From: Comamonas sp.
GTDB taxonomy: Bacteria > Pseudomonadota > Gammaproteobacteria > Burkholderiales > Burkholderiaceae_C
DNA: 6,785 bases
Reading direction: 5' to 3'
Assembly (NCBI GenBank): GCA_019236485.1
Contig: JAFAIY010000205.1
Coordinates: forward strand, 1 to 6,785
Notes under the pieces: generated by a model
Told to the model about the DNA's origin: nothing
The model's database searches: none
The model's input: only the letters and a program-made list of their open reading frames with translations
In this document: positions 1 through 5,583 of the stretch, in pieces
How the letters are laid out: each line of letters opens with the position of its first letter
How positions within the stretch are numbered: position 1 is the first letter of the stretch
Program-made: the position numbers and the translations under genes

Positions 1-5
1 GTCAT
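1..5 (-). CDS. possible start of a downstream gene cut by the left edge
   Basis: On the minus strand an ATG lies at positions 5 to 3, and only five bases of the frame are visible. It is preceded by a purine-rich AAGGCGAGG (19 to 11) whose GAGG ends five bases before the ATG, a good ribosome-binding arrangement. The ATG falls 20 bases after the stop of the DUF2189 gene on the same strand, so a co-transcribed downstream gene is likely. Nothing can be said about its product. The call rests only on the start signal and spacing, and the ATG could be fortuitous. Confidence 0.35.
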
Positions 6-25
6 GGCGGCCTCGCCTTGCGGCG

Positions 26-823
26 TCAAGCGCCGGCCTCCGGGGCCTCGCTGTCCACGCTGGCGCGATAGGCATGCCAGCTGGCGCAGCCCAGCAGCGG
101 CCCCACCAGGATCAGGCCCGCGCCATAGATCAGCAGCGACGCCGTCACCAGCACGGTGATGATGCAGCCCCACAGCCCCATCACTCCCAGGTTCGCACCC
201 ACCACGCGCATGCTGGTGATGCAGGCGGTCAGCGCATCGGTGTCGCGGTCCAGAATCGTGGGCAGGGCCACCACCGTGCAGGCGAACACCAGCGCCGCAA
301 ACACGGCTCCGACGGCGATATAGGCGAGCAGGAATTCCCAGTTCTCGGGCCTCAGCACGGTCTGCAGCATGCCGGCCGTGCTCGGCATGCCGGTGTCGAA
401 CGAGACCGCAAACACCACCAGGGCCGCGCGGCCCCAGAGCATCTCCAGCACCATCAGCACCATGACCAGCATGCCCATGCTGGACAGATGCGCATCCCAG
501 CAGGTCAGCGATGCGGCCAGGCTGGGCCTGCGCTCCTGCTCCAGGCGCTTGCTCACCTCATACAGGCCCATGGTCATGAACGGTCCCACCAGCAGGCAGC
601 CGCTGGCCATGGACATCAGATATTCGGGGCTGGCGCGAAACACCCAGCCCATGAGCAGCGCCATGCCCCAGAAGCACAGGCCGTAGAACAGCGCGATGCC
701 GGGCGCGCGGCCCACATCGCGCAGGCCTCGGGCCAGCCACAGCCAGGGCTGGATCCAGCTCAGCTGTCGGATCTGCAGATTGCCCGACTCGGCCTTGACT
801 TCGGAAACAGGGGATGCTTGCAT
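26..823 (-). CDS. DUF2189 family integral membrane protein
   Basis: This 265-residue inner-membrane protein has no known biochemical function. About six hydrophobic segments can be seen, near residues 43-62, 67-88, 115-140, 163-187, 210-230 and 228-247. Sequence I associate with DUF2189 includes GPFMTMGLYEVSKRLE (80-95), VALPTILDRDTDALTA (185-200) just after a membrane segment, and a C-terminal GPLLGCASWHAYR (241-253). Both ends are polar and probably cytoplasmic. The start is well fixed: a perfect AAGGAGG (837 to 831) sits seven bases before the ATG. The gene lies 211 bases downstream of metC on the same strand. I find no convincing sigma70 promoter in that gap, so it may be read through from metC or use a weak promoter. 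Family assignment is from remembered motifs; the role is unknown. Confidence 0.85.
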   Translation of the reverse strand: MQASPVSEVKAESGNLQIRQLSWIQPWLWLARGLRDVGRAPGIALFYGLCFWGMALLMGWVFRASPEYLMSMASGCLLVGPFMTMGLYEVSKRLEQERRPSLAASLTCWDAHLSSMGMLVMVLMVLEMLWGRAALVVFAVSFDTGMPSTAGMLQTVLRPENWEFLLAYIAVGAVFAALVFACTVVALPTILDRDTDALTACITSMRVVGANLGVMGLWGCIITVLVTASLLIYGAGLILVGPLLGCASWHAYRASVDSEAPEAGA

Positions 824-964
824 GCGAGAACCTCCTTGCTGTCCCGGCGCGCTGCCGCGCCCATGGCCACAAGTTACTCCCGCCCCTCCTCATCCGTACT
901 GCGGAAAGCCCGCATAAAGCGCCGCGCCCGCCATGCATGTGCGAGCTGTCTACGCCCGCACGGT

Positions 965-993
965 CTTGATGTCAGGCGCAAACCTCCATCAAG
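965..993. promoter_or_regulatory. 7-bp inverted repeat, possible operator
   Basis: CTTGATG (965-971) and CATCAAG (987-993) form a perfect inverted repeat with a 15-base spacer. The half-site centres are 22 bp apart, about two helical turns, as expected for a dimeric DNA-binding protein. It lies in the gap between metC and the DUF2189 gene, about 140 bases upstream of the latter's start. Neither strand has a T-tract after it and the loop would be long, so a terminator is less likely. Function is inferred from geometry only. Confidence 0.3.
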
Positions 994-1003
994 CCTTTAT
1001 CCG

Positions 1004-1022
1004 GAAAGCGCTATGTGCTTTC
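1004..1022 (-). other. stem-loop just downstream of metC
   Basis: GAAAGC (1004-1009) and GCTTTC (1017-1022) form a perfect 6-bp stem with a 7-base loop. In the metC transcript it starts 12 bases after the stop codon. A competing pair, GCTAT (1010-1014) and ATAGC (1029-1033), overlaps it. No run of T follows on the minus strand, so it is not a standard intrinsic terminator. It could protect the mRNA 3' end, weakly attenuate read-through into the DUF2189 gene, or be the remnant of a short dispersed repeat. Confidence 0.4.
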
Positions 1023-1034
1023 AAATGTATAGCA

Positions 1035-2258
1035 TCAGCCGAATGCCTTGGCCATGGCCTGGGCCAGATCGGCCTGCAGATCGGCCACGTCTTCCAGGCC
1101 TATGGCCAAGCGCACCACCGTGCCCGGCCGGATCTGCGGCGTGGCGCAGCTGCGCATGGAGTGCAGCTCGTAGGGCACGACCAGGCTGACGGGGCCGCCC
1201 CAGCTGTAGCCCAGCTTGAACAGGCGCAGGCTGTCGCAGAAGCAATCCACCGCGGCCTGGTCAAAACCGGCGTCGATCACCACGCTGAACAGGCCCGCGG
1301 CCACGCCCTCGGGGTTTCGCTCCGAGGCGCACAGTTGCTTCCAGTGCGCATGGCCGGGCGCATCTGCCATGGCCGGGTGCAGCACCTGGGCCACGGCGGC
1401 CTGGGTCTCCAGCCACTGCGCCAACTGACGCGCCGCACGGTCCTGCGCGTGGTAGCGCAGGCCTATGCTGGGCAGGCTGCGCAGCACGGCTTCGGCGTCG
1501 TTGGCGCCCACGCCCAGGCCCAAGCGCATATGGGCGAGCTTGATGCGCATATGCAGCGGCTGGCTGCGCGTGACGATGCTGCCCATCAGCACATCGCCGC
1601 CGCCGCTGGGGTATTTGGTCAGCGCATGCGCGCTCACGTCCACGCCAAGGCTGCCGTCGCCGAGCAGGTCGAAGGCGCTGAAGGCCAGACCCGCGCCCCA
1701 GGTGTTGTCCAGCACCGTGGTCACGCCCTTGTCGCGGCACAGGCGCACCTGGGCGATCAGGTCCGGAAACTCCATGGTGACCGAGCCCGGAGCCTCCAGC
1801 CACACCAGCTTGGTCAGCGGCGTGATCTTGGCGGCCAGGTCCTCGAGATTCATGGGGTCGTAGTACTGGTGGCTGATGCCGAAGTGGACCAGCTCGCCCT
1901 CGGCCAGCGTCTTGTTGGGGCCGTAGACGTTGTCGGGGATCAGCACCTCGTCGCCGGCCCTGAGCAGCGCCAGCGACACCGTGGCAATCGCCGCCAGCCC
2001 GCTGGGCACGAGCAGGCACTGCTGCCCGCCCTCCAGGCTCGCCAGCCGCTCCTCCAGGATATAGGTGGTGGGTGTGCCGTGCAGGCCGTAGGTGTAGCTG
2101 CTCTTGTCCAGCCAGCGGCGCTGGCGCATGGCCTGGACGTTTTCGAAGAACACGGTCGAGGCCTTGTGCACCGCGGGCTGCGGACCCGCGAAGTCCGCGG
2201 GCGCCCGGTAGGGGTGGTGGATCAGATGGGTGGAGAGCTTGGGGTCGGCTTGGGTCAT
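1035..2258 (-). CDS. metC: cystathionine beta-lyase (PLP-dependent, Cys/Met metabolism family)
   Basis: This cytoplasmic enzyme cleaves cystathionine to homocysteine, pyruvate and ammonia in the transsulfuration route to methionine. The 407-residue length fits the family (E. coli MetC is about 395). Visible landmarks are YTYGLHGTPT (55-64), a cofactor-stacking Tyr112 in DNVYGPN, EAPGSVTMEF (155-164), LDNTW with Asp184 for the pyridine nitrogen, the PLP Schiff-base Lys215 in ALTKY, YSWGGPVSLV (351-360), and the carboxylate-binding Arg383 in VVRLAIGLED. The YSWGG and APGSVTME signatures favour cystathionine beta-lyase over gamma-synthase or gamma-lyase. The start ATG has only a weak ribosome-binding sequence and is preceded by a short overlapping reading frame. 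It lies 80 bases after the BON gene on the same strand, with a terminator between them. No strong own promoter was found. All key residues are present. Confidence 0.93.
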   Translation of the reverse strand: MTQADPKLSTHLIHHPYRAPADFAGPQPAVHKASTVFFENVQAMRQRRWLDKSSYTYGLHGTPTTYILEERLASLEGGQQCLLVPSGLAAIATVSLALLRAGDEVLIPDNVYGPNKTLAEGELVHFGISHQYYDPMNLEDLAAKITPLTKLVWLEAPGSVTMEFPDLIAQVRLCRDKGVTTVLDNTWGAGLAFSAFDLLGDGSLGVDVSAHALTKYPSGGGDVLMGSIVTRSQPLHMRIKLAHMRLGLGVGANDAEAVLRSLPSIGLRYHAQDRAARQLAQWLETQAAVAQVLHPAMADAPGHAHWKQLCASERNPEGVAAGLFSVVIDAGFDQAAVDCFCDSLRLFKLGYSWGGPVSLVVPYELHSMRSCATPQIRPGTVVRLAIGLEDVADLQADLAQAMAKAFG

Positions 2259-2278
2259 GGCTGAATCTTAGCTTTCAT
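2255..2278 (-). other. possible 7-codon upstream ORF overlapping the metC start
   Basis: An ATG at 2278 opens a reading frame encoding MKAKIQP, and its TGA overlaps the metC ATG in an ATGA arrangement (stop 2257-2255, start 2258-2256). metC itself has a poor Shine-Dalgarno site, so translation could be coupled through this frame. However, no Shine-Dalgarno sequence precedes the small ORF either, and a frame this short arises easily by chance. It contains no methionine codon beyond the start, so it is not an obvious methionine-sensing leader peptide. Confidence 0.2.
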
Positions 2279-2282
2279 GCGG

Positions 2283-2308
2283 GCGCAAAAAAGCCAGAGG
2301 GCTTGCGC
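2283..2308 (-). terminator. intrinsic terminator of the BON lipoprotein gene
   Basis: On the minus strand AAGCC (2304-2300), a CTCT loop and GGCTT (2295-2291) form a hairpin running into six T residues (2292-2287). Outer GCGCAA/TTGCGC bases can also pair. It starts about 30 bases after the BON gene stop and lies before metC on the same strand, which suggests the two genes are mostly separate transcription units. The stem is short (5 bp), so termination may be incomplete. Confidence 0.6.
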
Positions 2309-2338
2309 GCTCCGGCTGGCGAGCGGGGGCAGGCCAGA

Positions 2339-2851
2339 CTAGCCGGCCTTGACGCTCAGATGGTTGGTGACCGAAACCACGCCCTTGACGGCCTTGGCGA
2401 TCTCTGCGGCCCTGGTCTTGAGCGCTTCGGAGGGGACGGTTCCCGTCAGCGTCACGACCCCGGCCTTGGTCTCCACATCGATGCGCAAAGCGCTGATCTC
2501 GGAGGCCTTGAACAGATCGGTCTTGACCTGGGCCGTGATGCCCGCATCGTCCAGGGCCGCGCCGGCCTTGGCCGCACCCTCTTCCATCTTGGCGCTGGCC
2601 ATGTCGGCCGCACTGACGATCTTCTCGCCGGCCTTGTCCAGAGCCGTGGCGGTGGCGTCACCGGCTTCGATGGCGCTGTCTTCGAGCTTGCTGCCGGCCT
2701 TCTCGGCCGCATGCTGGGTGTGCGAGAGCGCGGAGTCGAGCTTCTGGCCGGCCGTCTTGCCGTCGCCCGCCTTGTCGCAGGCCGCCAGACCAAAGGCCAG
2801 CGCCGTCACGGCCAGGACATGCACGGAACGCGTGAGTACGATGGAGGTCAT
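2339..2851 (-). CDS. BON-domain lipoprotein
   Basis: The product is a 170-residue envelope protein. Residues 1-24 form a signal peptide with a lipobox LAAC, placing the lipidated cysteine at 25. Residue 26 is Asp; by the E. coli Lol rule this would favour retention in the inner membrane, but the rule is not universal. Residues about 30-95 are Ala/Lys/Glu/Asp-rich and probably long amphipathic helix. Residues about 98-168 are a BON domain, with an initial amphipathic helix, GVVTLTGTVPSE (130-141) and a closing GVVSVTNHLSV. BON domains bind phospholipid or peptidoglycan-associated surfaces in proteins such as OsmY and DolP, but those carry two copies and this has one. The frame is open upstream to 2995, but the ATG at 2851 is chosen because AGGAG lies ten bases before it and the signal peptide begins there. 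An envelope-stress role is a family-based inference. Confidence 0.88.
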   Translation of the reverse strand: MTSIVLTRSVHVLAVTALAFGLAACDKAGDGKTAGQKLDSALSHTQHAAEKAGSKLEDSAIEAGDATATALDKAGEKIVSAADMASAKMEEGAAKAGAALDDAGITAQVKTDLFKASEISALRIDVETKAGVVTLTGTVPSEALKTRAAEIAKAVKGVVSVTNHLSVKAG

Positions 2852-2861
2852 CTTCTGGCTT

Positions 2862-2883
2862 CTCCTTTTGTGCTTATACAAAA
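2862..2883 (-). promoter_or_regulatory. Shine-Dalgarno site and adjoining weak hairpin before the BON gene
   Basis: AGGAG (2866-2862) stands ten bases before the ATG and decides the start against the longer open frame. Directly upstream TTTTGT (2883-2878) and ACAAAA (2871-2866) form a 6-bp inverted repeat with a 6-base loop. Its downstream arm runs into the ribosome site, sharing one base with AGGAG. As RNA the AT-rich stem would be weak, so it could tune ribosome access or be a DNA operator. That function is speculative. Confidence 0.5.
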
Positions 2884-2895
2884 ACCGGAAACTAG

Positions 2896-2923
2896 AGTAT
2901 ATAAGTGCCCCTGCCGGCGGCAA
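2896..2923 (-). promoter_or_regulatory. candidate sigma70 promoter of the BON lipoprotein gene
   Basis: On the minus strand TTGCCG (2923-2918; four of six consensus bases) and TATACT (2901-2896; five of six) are separated by 16 bp. Transcription would start near 2889, giving a leader of about 38 bases that includes the Shine-Dalgarno site. An 11-base palindrome, TGCCG-G-CGGCA (2912-2922), overlaps the -35 element and could be an operator. The same AT-rich island (2891-2905) sits in the divergent region shared with the SulP gene, for which I found no clear promoter. Confidence 0.5.
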
Positions 2924-3024
2924 CGGCCTGCAGCCATCTGTAGTAAAAGTCGCCGGCCGTTCCGCCCGCCCATTTGCTGCGCTGGCCGCCGGCAAGCCCG
3001 TTCAGTTCCCCGACAATCATCCCC

Positions 3025-4707
3025 ATGCACTCCCTGGCTCGCTGGTTTCCGTTTCTCAATTGGCCCAAACCCACGTTGGCGCTGCTGCGCGGCGAGCTCT
3101 GGGCCGGGTTTACCGTGGGGCTGATGCTGCTGCCCCAGGGGGTGGCTTATGCGGCGCTCGCGGGCATGCCGCTGATCACGGGGATTTACGCCTCCATCGT
3201 GCCCGCAGCCGTGGCCATTCTGTTCAGTCCCTCGCCGCGTCTGGGTGTAGGCCCCACGGCCTTGAGCGCGCTGCTGATAGGCGCCTCGCTGACCGGCATG
3301 GCCGAGCCCGGCTCGGCCCAATGGGTGGCGCTGGCGGCCTGGATGGCGATTCTCGCTGGCCTGCTGCAGTGGGGCCTGGGCCTGGTGCGCGCGGGCTGGC
3401 TGCTCAATCTGGTCACCTCGCCCGTGCTCGCCGGCTTCACCCAGGCGGCCGCCCTGCTGATCCTGGCCTCGCAGCTGCCCACGCTGCTGGGCATGCGTGC
3501 CGACTGGTCCACGGTCTGGCATTCGCCCTCGCTGTATCTGTTCGACTGGAGCTCGGTCGCCTATGGCCTGGCCAGCATGGCCTTGCTGATGCTGGCCAAG
3601 AAGTGGCGCCCGGCCTTTCCCTCGGCCATCTTCATCATCGCGTTCACGGGCCTGGTGAGCTGGGCCACGGGCTTTGCCGACTCTGGCGGGGCCGTGGTCG
3701 GCCATCTGCCCGCGGGCCTGCCGCATTTTCAATGGCCGGGCCTGCTGGGCTGGGAGGACTTCGGCGCGCTGGTCATGCCGGTGCTGGTGATTTCCCTGGT
3801 CAGCTTTCTCGAGACCGCCTCCAGCGCCCAGGTCGAGCACCAGCAGGCGGGCACGCGCTGGAACGAGAACCAGGACCTGATCGCCCAGGGCCTGTCCAAG
3901 GTCAGTGCCGGCCTGTTCGGCAGCTTTGCCACCAGCGCCTCCTTCTCGCGCTCGGCCGTGAACCTGCTGGCGGGCGCCAAGACCGGCTATTCGAATGTGT
4001 TCTCCATCCTGCTGGTGATCGCCGTGGTGCTGTGGTTCATCCCCTGGCTCTACCATGTGCCGCAGGCGGCGCTGGCCGCCATCGTGATCACCGCGGTGCT
4101 GAATCTGGTCAAGCCCAAGCTTATTCTGGGCCTGTTCAAGATCTCGCGCGTCGAAGGCTGCATCAGCGTGACCACCCTGATACTGACTATTCTGAGCGCT
4201 CCGCGCATGTACTGGGGGGTGTTTGCGGGCCTGGCGCTGAACCAGGCCTATTTCCTCTACCAGCATCTGCACCCGCGCATCATCGAGGTCGGGCTGCACC
4301 CCGACGGCAGCCTGCGCAGCCGTCAACTCTGGCAGCTGCCGCCGCTGGCGCCCAAGCTGATTGCGCTGCGCATGGACGCGGACATGGACTTCGCCACGGC
4401 CTCGGCCCTGGAGCGCTATGCCACCGAGGCCTTGCAGCAGCATCCCGGGGACACGGACATCGCGCTGCTCATGCAATCCATCAACAACATCGACATCACC
4501 GGCGTGGAGACCTTTGCGCGGCTGGAGCGCATGGTCGCGCTGCGGGGCGGAACCCTGCATGTGATAGGCCTGAAACTGCCGGCCGAGCAGCGCCTGCGCC
4601 GCGCGGGCCTGCTCGAGCGCATGGGCTCCATCGTCAAGCTCTACCGCACCAGCGAGGAGTTCCTGGCACAGCTGCAGCGGCAAGCCGGGGACAAACCCGT
4701 GCCATAG
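3025..4707 (+). CDS. SulP family anion permease with C-terminal STAS domain
   Basis: This 560-residue inner-membrane transporter belongs to the SLC26/SulP family, which moves sulfate, bicarbonate, C4-dicarboxylates or other anions. The substrate cannot be told from sequence. Residues about 23-410 form the hydrophobic transport domain: LPQGVAYAALAGMPLITGIYAS (36-57, typical of the first helices), GPTALSALL (76-84), and FGSFATSASFSRSAVNLLAGA (298-318), matching the family's conserved FGG-GSxSRSA region. Residues about 435-555 form the cytoplasmic STAS domain, with NNIDITGVETF (487-497) at the usual regulatory loop; Thr492 is where some STAS proteins carry Ser/Thr. The frame stays open to a TTG at 2974, but the ATG at 3025 gives a normal N terminus. 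Neither start has a clear Shine-Dalgarno site. The gene is divergent from the BON gene. A sulfate role would fit nearby metC, but that is conjecture. Confidence 0.9.
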   Translation: MHSLARWFPFLNWPKPTLALLRGELWAGFTVGLMLLPQGVAYAALAGMPLITGIYASIVPAAVAILFSPSPRLGVGPTALSALLIGASLTGMAEPGSAQWVALAAWMAILAGLLQWGLGLVRAGWLLNLVTSPVLAGFTQAAALLILASQLPTLLGMRADWSTVWHSPSLYLFDWSSVAYGLASMALLMLAKKWRPAFPSAIFIIAFTGLVSWATGFADSGGAVVGHLPAGLPHFQWPGLLGWEDFGALVMPVLVISLVSFLETASSAQVEHQQAGTRWNENQDLIAQGLSKVSAGLFGSFATSASFSRSAVNLLAGAKTGYSNVFSILLVIAVVLWFIPWLYHVPQAALAAIVITAVLNLVKPKLILGLFKISRVEGCISVTTLILTILSAPRMYWGVFAGLALNQAYFLYQHLHPRIIEVGLHPDGSLRSRQLWQLPPLAPKLIALRMDADMDFATASALERYATEALQQHPGDTDIALLMQSINNIDITGVETFARLERMVALRGGTLHVIGLKLPAEQRLRRAGLLERMGSIVKLYRTSEEFLAQLQRQAGDKPVP

Positions 4708-4726
4708 CGGCCTAATAGACAGGCAC

Positions 4727-4756
4727 TTACAAAGTTAGGCAGCCGACTGCTACACT
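4727..4756 (+). promoter_or_regulatory. candidate extended -10 promoter of the diguanylate cyclase cluster
   Basis: TACACT (4751-4756) preceded by TGC gives an extended -10 element, and a weak TTACAA (4727-4732) lies 18 bp upstream. Transcription would start near 4763, leaving a leader of only about 17 bases before the GTG start, with no Shine-Dalgarno sequence visible. No hairpin/T-tract terminator follows the SulP gene, so read-through is also possible. Confidence 0.4.
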
Positions 4757-4779
4757 TGATTCATATTCATTAGCCAGTC

Positions 4780-5583
4780 GTGACCTCCTCCGCCCCCCAT
4801 CAATCCGTGTTTCTGCGCGAACTTCGCCTGGCCACCGCTCACAATCTGGTGACCCGTGCAGGAGGCGGCGAGACCCGCCTGCCCACAGACACTCCCACCC
4901 AGTACCTGCAGGCCCTGATTGATGGCCTGTGCGCACTGTCGCTGCGCGACCCGCTGACCGGACTGGCCAATCGCCGGCATTTCCGCGCCGTGATCGAGCG
5001 CGAGATCGACCGCGTGGCCCGCTCGGGCGACGCTGCCTTGCTGCTGATGCTGGATATAGACCACTTCAAGCAGATCAATGACGAGCACGGCCATATCGCG
5101 GGCGATATGGTGCTGCAGTCCGTGGCCCGGACCCTGACCCAGGGCATACGCCCCATGGACACGCTGGCCCGCTACGGCGGCGAGGAATTCGCCATCGTGC
5201 TGCCCGTCTGCCCCGAGCACTTCGGTTATCTGGTGGCCGAGCGCCTGCGCCAGGCCATAGAAAGCACGCCCATCCACATCTCTCCGGGCCAGTCGCTGAA
5301 CGTGACGGTCAGCATCGGCGGGGTCTATGCGCTGCAGTGGATTCGCAGCACCGCCCAGCTGTGGACCGAACGAGCCGACCGCCAGCTCTATCTGGCCAAG
5401 TCCGCAGGCCGCAACTGCGTGCGCCTTGAGGCGCCACCCGACAGTACCGTGAGTGCCGAGGAAAAAAGCCTGCTTTTCAGCCCTTTGCAACCCGTCCCGT
5501 TTGAGGAAAATGGCTCCGAGAACAATACCGCACCTGACGTGAACACCGACGCCGCTAGCCAGGTCATAACTCCCCTGAGATGA
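4780..5583 (+). CDS. soluble diguanylate cyclase (GGDEF domain)
   Basis: The product makes c-di-GMP from two GTP in the cytoplasm. The GGDEF domain spans residues about 52-215: DPLTGLANRR (57-66), the metal-binding Asp92 in LDIDHFKQIND (91-101), active-site GGEEF (133-137), and YLAKSAGRN (204-212). An RxxD product-inhibition site, RPMD (124-127), lies exactly five residues before GGEEF, so both activity and feedback inhibition are expected. The first 50 residues have no recognisable sensor or membrane helix. The last 50 (218-267) are acidic, Asn/Pro-rich and probably disordered. The start is a GTG without an obvious Shine-Dalgarno site; an in-frame TAG at 4771 lies three codons upstream, so no upstream sensor domain can belong to this protein. 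The stop overlaps the next gene by ATGA. Input signal is unknown, perhaps through dimerisation or a partner protein. Confidence 0.93.
   Translation: MTSSAPHQSVFLRELRLATAHNLVTRAGGGETRLPTDTPTQYLQALIDGLCALSLRDPLTGLANRRHFRAVIEREIDRVARSGDAALLLMLDIDHFKQINDEHGHIAGDMVLQSVARTLTQGIRPMDTLARYGGEEFAIVLPVCPEHFGYLVAERLRQAIESTPIHISPGQSLNVTVSIGGVYALQWIRSTAQLWTERADRQLYLAKSAGRNCVRLEAPPDSTVSAEEKSLLFSPLQPVPFEENGSENNTAPDVNTDAASQVITPLR

Noticed and set aside
74..1189. Long plus-strand open frame opposite the DUF2189 and metC genes
   Set aside because: Composition is dominated by His, Gln, Arg and Ala, as expected for an antisense frame of a GC-rich gene. The opposite strand has recognisable families and a perfect Shine-Dalgarno site.
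933..2264. 443-codon plus-strand frame opposite metC
   Set aside because: It mirrors metC almost end to end, has Gln/His/Ala-rich low-complexity composition and no recognisable domain, while metC has all its catalytic residues.
2852..2995. N-terminal extension of the BON protein by 48 residues
   Set aside because: It would bury the signal peptide and cross the promoter. AGGAG before the ATG at 2851 marks the true start.
2974..3024. TTG start giving the SulP protein 17 more residues
   Set aside because: The added residues are not hydrophobic or family-like and no Shine-Dalgarno sequence precedes the TTG. The ATG at 3025 gives a typical N terminus, though it too lacks a strong site.
2848..4683. 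611-codon minus-strand frame opposite the SulP gene
   Set aside because: Gln/Arg/Gly/His-rich antisense shadow with no domain or ribosome site.
2349..4715. 788-codon plus-strand open frame running through the BON and SulP genes
   Set aside because: It is antisense to the BON gene and out of frame with the SulP gene. Its sequence is Gly/Ala/Arg-rich with no domain, whereas the overlapped frames are clear families.
5460..5478. GAAAA...TTTTC inverted repeat inside the diguanylate cyclase gene
   Set aside because: A short AT-rich pairing within coding sequence, with no terminator context; expected by chance.
4750..5490. 246-codon minus-strand frame opposite the diguanylate cyclase
   Set aside because: The GGDEF gene on the plus strand has intact catalytic motifs; this frame is a composition shadow.
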